Assembly (NCBI GenBank): GCA_030386875.1
Contig: CM059559.1
Span: 68,834,392 to 68,898,391 of the forward strand
DNA: 64,000 nt
Direction: 5' to 3'
Origin: Morinoia aosen
Taxonomy: Eukaryota > Arthropoda > Malacostraca > Amphipoda > Talitridae
In this document: piece after piece, positions 31,441 to 43,354 of the stretch
How the letters are laid out: every line of letters starts with the position of its first letter
Position numbering within the stretch: the stretch's first letter is position 1
Notes under the pieces: generated by a model
Database searches by the model: none
Seen by the model: only the letters and a program-made list of their open reading frames with translations
Told to the model about the DNA's origin: nothing
Program-made: the position numbers and the translations under genes

Positions 31441-34400
31441 TGGTTTCTCTTTGCAATGCCTATAAAAAAATGAGTGAAGCCAGAAAATGAAAGTGAATGC
31501 ATTAGACTGCAAACTTATTCAAAAAATGTGCGTAAGCGAATGACAGTAAATGCAGCAACGTGAGCGACATAAATGTTTTCAACAACGCGTAAAATCACCC
31601 AGGGACAAGTGACTACCGGCGGCTGTTGGATTCCAAGACGTCAGTATGACGGTCTGCGATTTAACCACCCACACAATACAAAGCAGCTCAGGCAGCTGCA
31701 TAGAATTTCACGTTTTCTAACGTATTTCAACCAGAATTTACTGTTACTTCCTCGAAATGTTCCAGGAAGGAGAAGTAAGACACGTTCTTTTAAGAATATA
31801 ATTATGCAATGGTGAATGTATGAACTTGATTCAATAAAAAACAGCTTTCAAAAAAAAAAATTTAAAATCACACTTATTTTCAAAAAAGACATTCATGAAT
31901 AAATATGTTTATATTTCTGAACGTGTTACTTGGTGTGTAAAATAATACAGACCAAGAAAATATATGTGTTGCCCGAAGTACGCTTTCGCTCCTTTAAATT
32001 TTTTCACGACAGCAGTGAATTAACTGTTTCAGTAAAGCATGATTCTCTAAACAAACTAGTGAAAACTCATATAGAATTATCAGTAAACATTCTTCTTCTT
32101 GATAATATACTCATATCACAGATAGACACTTCTGCAAAGAAGAAGATAATAATTTAATTTTATCATTATTTTTTGGCGAGTTCCTAGTCGAAGTTCATAG
32201 TTTTTCCGTTGCTCAATATCGCATGGAAAACGGTATGAGGGTCATTGTTACCCCACTCTTCATGCACAAAGAGCGAAGATATTCACGAAAAATAACACAA
32301 GCAGCATTAAGTTAAAATTTCGTTTTCGTTCACTCGTAATACATTTAAGGAAGAATAGTGTTATTTGCGGTGGGCGTTCCGTTCTTGCCTGCAACATGCA
32401 GTCCGTCACACGCCTCAGCGCGCCAGTTTACAGGCTTGTGTAACGAGCGCAGTCTGTTCCATCGCAGCGAGATGGATGGTGGCCAGGCGGCCGATATTGG
32501 AAGTCTTTCCTCTGCCGTGAAACAATAATTGTTCAGTTTTTCTGTCCAAGTTCGAGAAACATTGTAAAGTCTCTGCTCTTAATTATCAAAGTAACGGAAA
32601 CGCTAGCTCGACAAAACTCTGCGGAGAATATAGTCTACATTTTTAAGTAGCAAAAGTTCCAACATTTCTGAAATGAGACTAAAATTTACTTCATGTCATA
32701 TATTGCGTTTTATTTCTCCCTTAGGATATAATTTTTATTCTCATATTCGACCAGCAAGGGTACGATTTTCACGACTCCCTTAATCACTTCAGAAGGACTG
32801 TCGTACAGGTTGGGAGCTTGAGGATGGAACAGTAGACAAAATAAAACAACTTTGTTGCAAGAAAGAGCAATTTATTACTCGTCTACAATACTACATAATT
32901 AGAAACCCTCAAAAAGTTCACAATTTTATAGCCAGTGTAACATTTTCTGTGTGAGGAATTTTTTTCGACGAGAGGGACGATTGCTTATTTTATTCCCAGG
33001 CGACAAAATTAACTATGTAGAATGTTTATAAAACCTCATTTCAATTGATCTCATTTATTACGTGTAAAAACAAATCAACACGCTAATTTATGAACTTCGT
33101 TCCAGATCGAGTTGATATTAAATACATTCCACGACTATACTTTATTGTTTGTACTATTTCTCACGCAAATGTAAGAATTTTACTAGATTTATTGTCAAGT
33201 TAGGAAGCAGTAAAGTTTCGCTAATTGTTAAAATCGTGATAATCATTTCAATTCAGGTCTCCAGTGTTACAATTTTTAGAGTAGAAGAATAGTCCTGACT
33301 GAGCAACTACAGGAAATAAGATTTGACTGATTGGAAAATTGAGTCAAACGAGCGTGGCATTCCGAAAGTAGGGGACACATTCAACACTATGCAAAACTAA
33401 CATGTTAAACTCCCCATTTCCTATTACCTCCTACGTAGACGGCGCACTGTAGTGGCCGCTTTAGCTTTAACTTTATGATGGATAAGAACAAAGTCAATTA
33501 TTTCCCTGAGTTTAGTTCTTTCTGGTGGAAATTAATATTTACACCATTACTTATGCACAGTGAGGGCGAAAATGCTGTCAATGAGCCACTTTAGACATTC
33601 ATAAAATATTTTAGCAATAATTCATCATTTTCTTAGTTCTTACAAACTTTACCCTATTTCATGCCTAAAAACTTTGAATTTAAGTAAAATTATCTAATGC
33701 ATAGAAAATAATTTGAGATAAATAGCAGAGCTTAAACGTGGGATAAGTCAGGAATCCTACCCAACAAGGATCCTTCCCATATGAAATCCGTCGGCATATT
33801 CCAATCCAACACTCTCATAAATAGCTGAAAACGACCATGTTGAGTTAAACATAATCTGGAAAATGACGGTTGATTGGTTGGAAGCCATCAAGTTCTGGCG
33901 GCACACATTCAGCTCAATGGTTGAAGTTTAACGATTGTTGAACTGACCGTTTCGCTGAAGAGAAACGGTCGCCTATTCCTCCGAATCCTCCCTTCATCGT
34001 ACAACGTGAGCTCCTCACTCTCTGCTCGTTGCTTGCGTGTTCCACCTTTGGCAACAGAATTATGCACGGGAGTCCATCGAGCGACTCTACGAGCAAAAAC
34101 ATTAAACTATTCAATCATATTTAAATTAAATAAACAACTTTTCCGTTAGGAGGCTGCGCTAACTTGCTTCCGCAATACTGCAAAGGTTTTCTTTTGAACA
34201 TCACGGAAATATAACGCATACGTAACCAGCGATTTGTGAGTCATAAATTCCAGTCGTACATTCGATAATTCTACAGTTCTTATTACAAGCGTCTTCGGAG
34301 ATAAGATTAAAATGTAAATATCGTTCAAATATGAAGATATTTTTCAGAGCGATGAAAATTAATGCTACTTTTACGAGATGGTATATTTGGTCACTTCGGA

Positions 34401-35805
34401 TGATCTTATAAAGAACATTTTATAAGCATGAAAGGACTTAAAAATATAATGAAGAAAAACAGACAACAAAGGTCTTGAAAGAGTTTCTAGAACGTAAACG
34501 CATTATCTCTTAAGTCCACTGTATAGTAATCGGTCAACATGTAAAATTACTTGGATGGAAGGAGACATTAGTGATTAGAAAAATACGGTCTTTCGCGATA
34601 CCGCTTTTCTGAAAAGTCGTTTCATTAGTTTTTTATACCTTTAACCATGCCGAAAATGTGTCATTTTTATTTAAAGAGGAAAATAGGAGCAAAGCATTCA
34701 TTCATAAGTAAGAACACTTCAGTAGTTACAGCTGGCAATGGTGATATTCTTATAACCGGTATATCTACCCTCACTGTCCACATTTTCTTCCTCGCCACTG
34801 AATCATGTCTACGTAGCTCTCTGCCAATCCAACGTCAGACCTCTCGCTCCCATTATCTTCAGACCACTTTCTGTTTTCAATGGTAGAGCATAAGTACCGG
34901 ACTCTCCATCTCATCATCCGGTAGAGCATAATTCGGCCGTCTGTCGACTTACGAGTGTTGTACTCCCGCCTTGTCAAGGCGCCAGTGCCGGCATGAGGGG
35001 AGACTGTAAACATCCCGTGAGCGCGAGTGCGCACCCGTCACCATTCCCTCACCACCGCACGAGACACTTCGCTTCACAGGAGCAGTAAGTCGTAGTGTAC
35101 GTCGTATTGTCGTTCGTAAACATTAAATTGTTCAGCTAAGCTTAATGGAGTGTCTCGCTCCCTCCTGTTAAATAACAGCGCTTAGGATAATCGGATCGAT
35201 ATATGTATATGTTAGCTAGTTTTGGGTATTTAGAATAGGTGTTGGTTTTGGGAGTGTTTCCGTAGAATCGCACGTTAAAATAGTCGAGGTGGATGGGTCT
35301 GGGGATAGCTTATGTGAACCGAAGAAGCTTTCATTGTGTGATTGCGGTCAAAAAAGTTTTGGTCGAAAGATATTAGCTGGTGTTGCTGGTAAAACTGTTA
35401 TTGAACCATTCAAAGTTGCCACGGAATCCACAACCACTGTCGATACCGCCGTGCGGTCGACGTGAGGGTTCGTGGAAAAAGATGCTGTCTTCTGTGCAGC
35501 TCCTTTTTTCTGAGGGCGCTGCCTTTTCCGCGTAGCTGCCCTTTCTGAGGTTCTTGTGGGTACCGCCTACGCCGTAATTAGTCCACTAGAGCAACAGAAG
35601 TAGTTTCTCTTTGTGCCGAACCACGGCGGTACCGTTAGGAAGACGAGTAACTGCCTGGGCCGTAATCAGTCCGTTAAGGCTCCTCAGGAAATTCCCTGAA
35701 TCGCCGAACTCCGCCAGCGTCTTCCTTTTCGACAAACTATGCGGAATAGTTGGTCCTCCCGAGGTGGTTCCTTAAGCCCTTTTTTAGGCGAAGTGTCGTA
35801 TTAGA
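31441..35805. other. Long stretch without a recognised gene
   Basis: Only short ORFs (80 codons or fewer). A perfect 9-bp hairpin GACCGTTTC/GAAACGGTC lies at 33944-33969. GC-richer patches at 34760-35080 and 35400-35780 look different from their surroundings but match nothing I know. Host intergenic DNA and decayed elements are both possible. Confidence 0.4.
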
Positions 35806-35934
35806 TTAAGGGCACCGACCAGTCGAAAATCCAAAATCCATCATATTATTTTTTTATTGCTCTATTTGATTGAGAAAGTCCTAAACTTCATTCCTGCAAA
35901 GCGTCAGAACGATCCGTCTCCCAAAGTGGGTCAA

Positions 35935-36645
35935 ATGGGGGTTTGAAAGGAGGGTGGAGGGTAGCTCGCTCGGCCAGATATGCCACGTCAGTTCAGCTGG
36001 TTGGTGCTGAGTGTCGGTTTGTTCATAATTAGGTATGCATCTATCTGCTTGCAAGTCAAGACTTTTGAGATTTGGCATGTTGAATTCTCGGTACCTCTAC
36101 CCCTCCCTCCCTCGGGAGTAAGAAAGAGGGTGGGGGGAAGCTCGCCCGGCCAGCTAGCCCAGATGTGCCACACGAGCTTGGCCGGTTGCCTCTGACTGTA
36201 GGTTTGTTCATAATTAGGTATGCATCTATCTGCTTGCAAGTCAAAACTTTTGAGATTTGGCATGTTGAATTCTCGGTACCTCCACCCCTCCCTCCCTCAG
36301 GAGGAAGAAGGAGGGTGGGGGAAGCTCGCTCAGCATGCTACTGCACATGTGCCAAATCAGCTGAGTTAGTTGTTGCTGACCGACGGTTTGTTCATAATTA
36401 GATATGCATTTATCTGCTAGCAGATCAAAATTTTTTAGATTTGGCAAGTTGAGTTCTCGGTACCTCCACCCCTTCCTCCCTCGGGGGGAAAGAGGGTGAT
36501 TGGTAGCTCGCCCGATCTGCTTGCGTAGATATATCACGTTAGCTGATCTAGTTGTTGCAGACCTACGATTTATTCAGATTTAGAAGGCTTTTTATCGATA
36601 GCAGATCAAGATTTTTCTGGATTTGACGTTGATTGCTCGGTACTA
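35935..36645. repeat. Tandem repeat, about 184 bp unit, four copies
   Basis: The anchor TTCATAATTAG recurs at 36022, 36207 and 36391, with a degenerate copy at about 36573. Every unit carries a CTCGGTACCTC-like block and a pyrimidine run; the last copy is most diverged. Overlapping frames on both strands are by-products of the repeat. Confidence 0.85.
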
Positions 36646-36904
36646 ATGTAGTGATACAAGCGTTTGGCTCTGCGTGGCGCTTCCATATCCTATAAGAGGA
36701 GCTTACGAGGATGCCAAGGACGCCTAAGCTTATGCTCCTGGTGCGTTTTAGACATTTTTGGTACCACTTGTGGTACTGGTTCCTTCAAGGAACCACAATA
36801 ACTTCCAAAAATGATATTCAAAACGTCAACACTACCAATTTCTCCAAGAAATGTAGCTTGCAAACAAAAGAAACCTGTCTCGGCACTAAAACGCGTTTTC
36901 TGAG

Positions 36905-37235
36905 CAATACAAATGTCATCATTCAAGCTTCTTCTTCTCAAAAAGTTGTTATCGTAGAGCAATGATTTTGTTATCATTAGATGCGCAAAGAGTTGCTGCA
37001 TAAAGAGTCAGAGGATTATATTGAAATTCACAGGAGATTTTCAGTTACATTAAAAAATCTACGGAAAAATGAATGACACTTGAAATTTTTTTTTTTAAAT
37101 TCCATAACAAATAAATTATTGGGAGTTTCAATATAATCCTCTGACTCTTTATACAGCAGCTCTTTCTGCATTCAATGATACCTAAATCATTTCTCTACGA
37201 TGACTACTTTTTGAGAAGAAGTGGCTTGAATATAC
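36905..37235. repeat. Inverted repeat with arms of about 110 bp
   Basis: The left arm (about 36915-37032) and right arm (about 37128-37235) are complementary around a roughly 95-bp loop. The left arm has AAGAGTCAGAGGATTATATT and the right has AATATAATCCTCTGACTCTT. CTTCTTCTCAAAAAGT pairs with ACTTTTTGAGAAGAAG at the outer ends. A long hairpin RNA would form if transcribed. Confidence 0.8.
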
Positions 37236-37415
37236 CCCATTTTTTCATTCCATATTTTTCGTTATCTCCGTAATTATGGCAAAAACGGAAAAAGTGCCCA
37301 ATATAACCCTTATTCATTTTCTAAAATACATACGTATGCAAAATTTCATAGATCTAGATACCATACAAAAAAGGGGACGGCCATTTTCTTGATTCTGACT
37401 AGACGGTTCCCTTAA

Positions 37416-39351
37416 AGCCTGTATCAAAAAGGCGAAAGGAAAACTCTCTTGACCTCAGGATGTGAATTGTTTCATGTAGAATCTGTTTTCAGTGCCTCTT
37501 AAATGCACAGATAAATTTTAACAAAGACGATGATTTATTTTCTTTTGCAAAACAGTGTCTACAGACATGAACTAATGCATAACATGGTACAACACGCAAA
37601 GTTACATTCAAAATATTAGTCCTATTCAGCTAGGTAATCAAAATAAGCATGGAATGTCGAAACACAATACAAATAGCATTTAAGGACTAACTAAAGTAAA
37701 TGCTGTAAAGCATCATCAGGGTAGGGAAACAGACCTAGGCCCCGTACAGGAAACTGAATACATCAAAAAAAAAAGATTATGGGTAACTAACACAAACTGG
37801 ACTCGACAACACCTGCTGCCTGACAGCCACAATACTAATTATTGAGGATTCCTAGGTCACACTACTTTTGAATGAACGAAGGTGACTTTCGAATTTCTAG
37901 ACAAAAGACCCTGAAAAAAATAATTGGGTCATCCTGTTTCACGAGAGTTAGTTTTGCATAGAAATAAGTCGAAATGGTTTTGAGTTACTTCATTGGCATT
38001 TTTTTGAGTTACTTTGATAAAAATTTGAGATGACCGTGAAATAACGCCTCGTCTCTCGATTTTCTACTATCGTGAGCTATGAACAAAGTTCAAATGTTAC
38101 TATCCAGGCCATCTACCTATTGATAAAATTTCTATTATCTACTTATCTAAGTACATATCTACGTTTTTCACATCCTTCGTCAATAAATACAAAGATCACT
38201 GCCGTCTATGCAACAGCTTGATCAGAATCTTCCACTCATAAAGAGAACATATCTTATTATCATAGGAATCATAATATGCCCCTTTTCATTCGATTTAAAG
38301 AAGTGGAACCGTTTCAGTCATTTGAAACAATGGAGCGAAGAAGAAGAAAAAAAAGCAAAGAGAAACAGCACAAGAGCGTCAAAGTTAAATGGGTCTTTAA
38401 TTATGCATAGACATACGTACAAACAGGTGTTGGGTTACATTATAGTAGTTTCATCTAATTTTCTAGGATGGCATCACAGTTTTTGAATGATAATCGATGA
38501 TTGTATTCGCTACATAAACCACAAAAATTAATAACACATGAATCCCATCAAAATGAAATTAGACTTATGCAAAAAACTAGCCGGGAATTATTCGCAGGTC
38601 CTGCCAGCAAAATGATTGGGTTAGGATAAGTTATGTTGGGTTAGGTTTAGTTAGAATAGGTAATGTTTGAATTTTTCACGGGTCCCCCTATTTTACAATG
38701 ATTGACCGTGAAATTTTCATGTGTCCTGCAAGGAAACGTAAGGCTAGGTGATGATGTGATAGGTTAGGGAAGGATATGTAACGAGAGTCTTGGATAGGTT
38801 AGGCTAGGATAGGTGAGACTGTGATTGGTTATGTTAGGTTAGCATGATTAGGTTAGGATAGGGTATTTCAAGTTATGCTGGGTTAGGATAGATTATATTC
38901 AGTTAGGATAAGTTATTTTGGGGAAGGATAGTTTATACTAGGTACAGATAGTTTATGTTGGTATTCTTTCACAGCTCCACCAAGCTTTACAATGATGTTG
39001 ACATTGGAATTTCTACGGCACGTGCAAGTTTATATTATAACCTGTGTACACGAGCCGTCACAAATGACGTTATTTGACATATTCTTAAGACAAATATTCC
39101 AGATATGGATGACAAAGAAATATATCCATCCTAAAAGTACGCGTGATTAAAATATTCATGCACATGTGCGCTTGTGAAGCTAATATCACAGATACGGTAT
39201 GAGGCCTTTTCAAAAACGTTACAGACACATGCACCAGAAAGAAAGAAAGAAAAACGTTTATTTTCAAGTTACCACGTGAGACACATGCCAACATATTGGC
39301 TTTTAAAAATTTCTTAATATAAGGCATCCTAAAACAAAAGTTCCATACGAG
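37416..39351. other. Non-coding stretch with a degenerate TTAGG-like array
   Basis: At 38618-38960 there are many GGTTAGGATAGGTTA-like words, interrupted by ATTTTTCACGGGTCCCC. This matches the composition of the arrays at 49990-50480. The rest is AT-rich without a recognised gene. Confidence 0.55.
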
Positions 39352-39548
39352 GAGTACTAATTGATAAAACATCCGAGGTGTACAAATAGATAAGCCATAC
39401 GAAGCATAATAATAGACAAATTATACGAGGTGTACTAATAGACAAACTATCAGAGGTGTACAAATAGATAAGCCATACGAGGCATAATAATAGACAAAAT
39501 ACACGAGGCGTACTAATAGACAAACCATACGTGGCGTGCTAATAGTCT
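39352..39548. repeat. Minisatellite, about 26 bp unit, about seven copies
   Basis: The unit is close to ATACGAGGCGTACTAATAGA plus CAAACC. Two variants alternate (GTACAAATAGATAAGCC and ATAATAATAGACAAA), which suggests a dimeric higher-order unit. Confidence 0.8.
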
Positions 39549-41112
39549 AACTCTGTCAAGGGGTACCCTATTGAAAATCGAGGACGGTGCACCTGTGGAA
39601 TATGGTTGACAGGGCTTATTATCCACGATTTATTGGTCATTCGGCCATCCGACCGATAAAACAACGGTACATCGCCCAATTTACGATCATGTTATGATTG
39701 GCACGGCCATCCGTGGCCTCCCGTCCATACACCGTCTTGAATTCGCGGCATCTAGTAGCGATTCGAGGTTGACTTGGCCAAGGACGGCCATCTGGCTCAG
39801 AATCGCTGATACCGTGTTTTTCTGACACTTGTTTCTCATGCCCTCTCCCGTTCAATAACTACTGCTCTGCATTTATGGTTAATTCTCAATTGCATAAATT
39901 AATCCTTATCGCAGATCGTCAGTAGCTGCAGCAACTGGTTTTAAATGTGCACCCAAACAAAATACGGTAAATATGACTCCTGCTAATAGTTTACTTCCCG
40001 TTTTAAATTATGATCAACTCTATGGTCGAGTGAAACTGCATCAAATTGCCGAGGTGTATTGTGGAATTTTTCAATTATGTTTAACTTGTTGGGATATAAA
40101 TGCACAGGCGTAGCCAAATATATTTCAACAATATCATAAAATTATTATTTATGTAACAGAGGTGAATACTGTATTTCATGCTGTGATTATACATGATGGG
40201 GTTCAACACTACATGGAGAAATATTAATTTTAAACACTTCAACTGTTTGTCGTTTCATTTAAAATGATAAACATAATGCAATTGAGAACTAATTCTATGA
40301 TCCTATCGAAAAAGCATAGTAAATATTTCTACTTGTGAATAATATTTGGTATTTGAACTTGGAATCTCGTAACAGAATTATAATTCAAGTTACTCACTAG
40401 AACAAGAAATAACATACTAAAACGCCTAGTGGCAAAGTTTGTTAATCGTGAAGTTCAGGATGCAGTGAACAAACGAAGTATCGGACATTTTTCTGTCATT
40501 CTCTAATCAGAGTTACTAATTCATCTTTCTTAGATATTTAGCCTAAGACAAAAACGTCCATGCCAAATATATCTCCCAATTTGGATGATGAAGTGAACGG
40601 AAAAATAAATACTTCCTTCGTTTTGAAGCTGCTCTAGATAAATTATGCATATTTTGAAATGAGATTAATCTCATCTAAATGTCATAAATGTTTGGCAACT
40701 CTAAGCTGCAGAATAGGTTGTTTATTGGTATATAATACATCTACGGCAATCATGCTCAAGTATTGTGTAGTATTTTCTTATTTCGATATAATATTATATC
40801 ATCAAAGGTTTAAAAAATATCTTAACTCAAAAATATATCACGCTCCCAGTTTTGTGCACAAAAAAATTTCTTCACCTTCGGTGAGCAAATGATTGTTCGT
40901 ACTTCTAAAATTCACTTTGCTATTATACACTTCGTGTAAGGACCTCAAAGAGCTCTAAAAATTTACAGTATGGTATCTCACACTTATCCGTTTATGTTTT
41001 CGTATGAACGTTTAAGCAGAAAAATGCAATTAGTAAATTGCAATCGGTTATTTTGGCTTTTCAATGTTGCGCGGTACTCGATTGAGAGATTGTCGAGTTA
41101 ACCGTTTTCGTC
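39549..41112. other. Non-coding stretch with a GC-richer patch
   Basis: Positions 39600-39860 are notably GC-richer (GGCCATCC, GGCCAAGGACGGCC) and contain a 72-codon minus-strand ORF of unknown nature. The remainder is AT-rich. No gene recognised. Confidence 0.4.
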
Positions 41113-41518
41113 AGTCTATATCGAATAGATGAGTGATTGGATGTTTGAGCGGACAGGACGTGGTGGCTATATACGAAAATATTATTACTGGCTTGAAACT
41201 GGCAAGTAACATGATTTACGAAACTATTAGTATTTATGATTGATAACTGAATACTGTGGGAGTGGTTGAGGGCAATTGACTAACCTGCTGGGGCCTTTGC
41301 CCCATAGCTCGGCCAAGTTCTGAGCATCTTAGAATTCATTAACTTTAAACGTCACCTAGTGTACTCTTTGTTGGATAGCAACTTTAACTTGAACTCTGTT
41401 TCTTCATTCAAAATAAAAAACCATTAGAAGTGTCTCAAATAGGAAACATATCCAAAACTTTGCAGAAGGTATTGTACAGACTAGAAAGTGCAATGCCAAC
41501 AAATGGGAAAATTTCTGA

Positions 41519-43354
41519 AGCAGCTGGAGGCTCCCCAAAAAAAGAGAGAGAAAAACCATACTCACTCACACAACCTGTCAGAGGAAAACATGGAGGTACA
41601 GCATCTACCAAAAAAATCCTAAGGTTAGGAGCTCAACCCCAATAACTGTGTCCCAACCAGTTCAAGCTGAGGCAGAGGACTCCTACCTCCCAAAAAAATT
41701 GCAGGAAAAACAACTGCAAACAGCAGGTTCAAATGCAGTCAAGAGAACACTCGACAAAAGTCCAGACGCTACCCTTGAAATCAACAGCAATAAAAAAAGA
41801 AACACTCATGACATATCAAACACTTCCATCGAGGAACTATCCCTAACAATGATATCAAATCCCTCAGGAGTTCTATCAAATGAAAATTCCTTCAATGCAA
41901 GTAAAGACAAAATCCCTAATAATCAAGAAGAACTGCAACAGATGACAAAAAAGTCTACTGTAGACTGGAAATCAGCCAAAATCGATCTGAATCTTTCTGA
42001 AAATGCTAATAAGATGCCACAATCTACAAGGCACATTATAATCTCTTCAACTGATGAGCACATTAACCTTACAAAACTCAACCCATTCAAGGTACAGGAA
42101 TTATTAAACAAGATTTGTGGACCTGTTGAGAAAGTAGATTACAAAAGAACAGGAAGCCTAATCATCAAAACCAAAACTCTGGAACAAATCAAAACTCTGC
42201 TGAACACTCAAACATTTGGCAATGTTCCTGTTAAAACCCAGATTGCCTGGGGAGCATCCACATCATGTGGCAAAATTTATGCTCCTGAATTTCTCTATGA
42301 TTCACTGGATGACTTGCTTAACCAACTTGCTCCTTCTGGGGTTGTTGGAATAAGGAAAATGTACATGGATCCTAAACGAGCACACTCGCCAATTTTTGTT
42401 TTGACATTTCTAGGACCGACATGTCCAGTAGAGATCCAGGCAGGGTACTGTAACTATAAGGTAGACCCTTATTATCCGAGCCCAATACGCTGCATTAAAC
42501 GCTGGAGATGGGGACACACAGCTTCTGTTTGCCCCAACAAGAAGATTTGTAGAAAGTGCTCCTCCTATGATCATGAAGAACAAAATTGTAACTCAAACAA
42601 CTATCACTGCCCAAACTGTAAAGGAAACCATACAGCAACCTCAAAAGAATGTCCCATCTACATCAAAGAGCATGAAGTGTGCAAACTCCGAGCTGGTGAT
42701 CGTATCTCCTTCAATGAAGCCCGTAGAATTGTGTACTCCCAGGAACAAACTAATCCAGTACAAGAGATTTTTGAGGAAACTTTTCCAGAAATACAATCCC
42801 AGTATACTTTCCCATCATTAGCACAAACCAACACTCCTGGTAACACCAGAGAAACGCCTATGGTTTCATATGCTGCAGCCACCCATTCACCAAGAAAAAC
42901 CATGCAGCCTGTAGATAAAATAAATTCAGTAACAAAAAAGAAAAATGTAAACCAAGAGCAGCATATAGAAAACGCCCGCGCAATAAAAGCAAATCAACAT
43001 GCACAGAGCACAGAATACACAGGATACAGCCATAGGATTCTAAGAAGTAGCTCAAATGCTCCTACAAATCCAGCCTCACATGGTACTACTCAAACTCAAA
43101 TAGCTTTGCAAAATCCTGATCAAGGTAAAAACATTGGTGGAGATAACACAGACATGCCAAATGTAAGTATGGAGATTCTCTTTAGAAAATCTATCTTACA
43201 GTTACTCCCAGTCATCATTAAACTATTAGTCGCAAGTTCTATTACAGAGAAAATTGAGTACCTGACTGAGCTTGGGAATATACTAAATGCTGAGGAAATA
43301 ATCACGGAAACACTTACAAAGCTGAATTTCACCTCTCTAATCAATCTACAATGA
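41519..43354 (+). CDS. LINE ORF1, Gag-like RNA-binding protein
   Basis: The frame is open from 41519; from 41648 it encodes about 568 residues. The first 130 or so residues are Ser/Lys/Asn-rich and probably disordered. A fold-rich part follows, then three zinc knuckles (about residues 278-335 counted from 41648): CIKRWRWGHTASVC, CRKCSSYDHEEQNC and CPNCKGNHTATSKEC. A Thr/Gln-rich region and a short C-terminal helical part end it. No ATG is near the frame's start; an alternative upstream frame (41430-41645) looks coding, so a frameshift near 41640 is possible. The stop overlaps the ORF2 start as ATGA (43351-43354). Confidence 0.82.
   Translation, partial: SSWRLPKKRERKTILTHTTCQRKTWRYSIYQKNPKVRSSTPITVSQPVQAEAEDSYLPKKLQEKQLQTAGSNAVKRTLDKSPDATLEINSNKKRNTHDISNTSIEELSLTMISNPSGVLSNENSFNASKDKIPNNQEELQQMTKKSTVDWKSAKIDLNLSENANKMPQSTRHIIISSTDEHINLTKLNPFKVQELLNKICGPVEKVDYKRTGSLIIKTKTLEQIKTLLNTQTFGNVPVKTQIAWGASTSCGKIYAPEFLYDSLDDLLNQLAPSGVVGIRKMYMDPKRAHSPIFVLTFLGPTCPVEIQAGYCNYKVDPYYPSPIRCIKRWRWGHTASVCPNKKICRKCSSYDHEEQNCNSNNYHCPNCKGNHTATSKECPIYIKEHEVCKLRAGDRISFNEARRIVYSQEQTNPVQEIFEETFPEIQSQYTFPSLAQTNTPGNTRETPMVSYAAATHSPRKTMQPVDKINSVTKKKNVNQEQHIENARAIKANQHAQSTEYTGYSHRILRSSSNAPTNPASHGTTQTQIALQNPDQGKNIGGDNTDMPNVSMEILFRKSILQLLPVIIKLLVASSITEKIEYLTELGNILNAEEIITETLTKLNFTSLINLQ

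Larger units (their letters stand above)
35806..37415. mobile_element. TTAA-flanked non-autonomous DNA element, copy 3 (1.6 kb, different internal sequence)
   Basis: The left end is TTAAGGGCACCGACCAGTC and the reversed right end is TTAAGGGAACCGTCTAGTC, an imperfect terminal inverted repeat bounded by TTAA. The termini follow the same GG-RRA-CCGTC pattern as the elements at 3931 and 6543, so it is probably the same superfamily. The interior is a 184-bp tandem repeat and a long inverted repeat, non-coding. Confidence 0.65.

Noticed and set aside
35980..36537. Several 60-98 codon frames on both strands around 36 kb
   Set aside because: All are generated by the four-copy 184-bp tandem repeat and share the same peptide blocks.
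38618..38960. Telomere or interstitial telomere made of TTAGG
   Set aside because: Words are too degenerate and are interrupted by a regular CACGGGTCCC box; an internal LINE, genes and DNA elements lie on both sides.
39352..39548. CRISPR-like array of 26-bp repeats
   Set aside because: No unique spacers, eukaryotic setting; it is a plain minisatellite.
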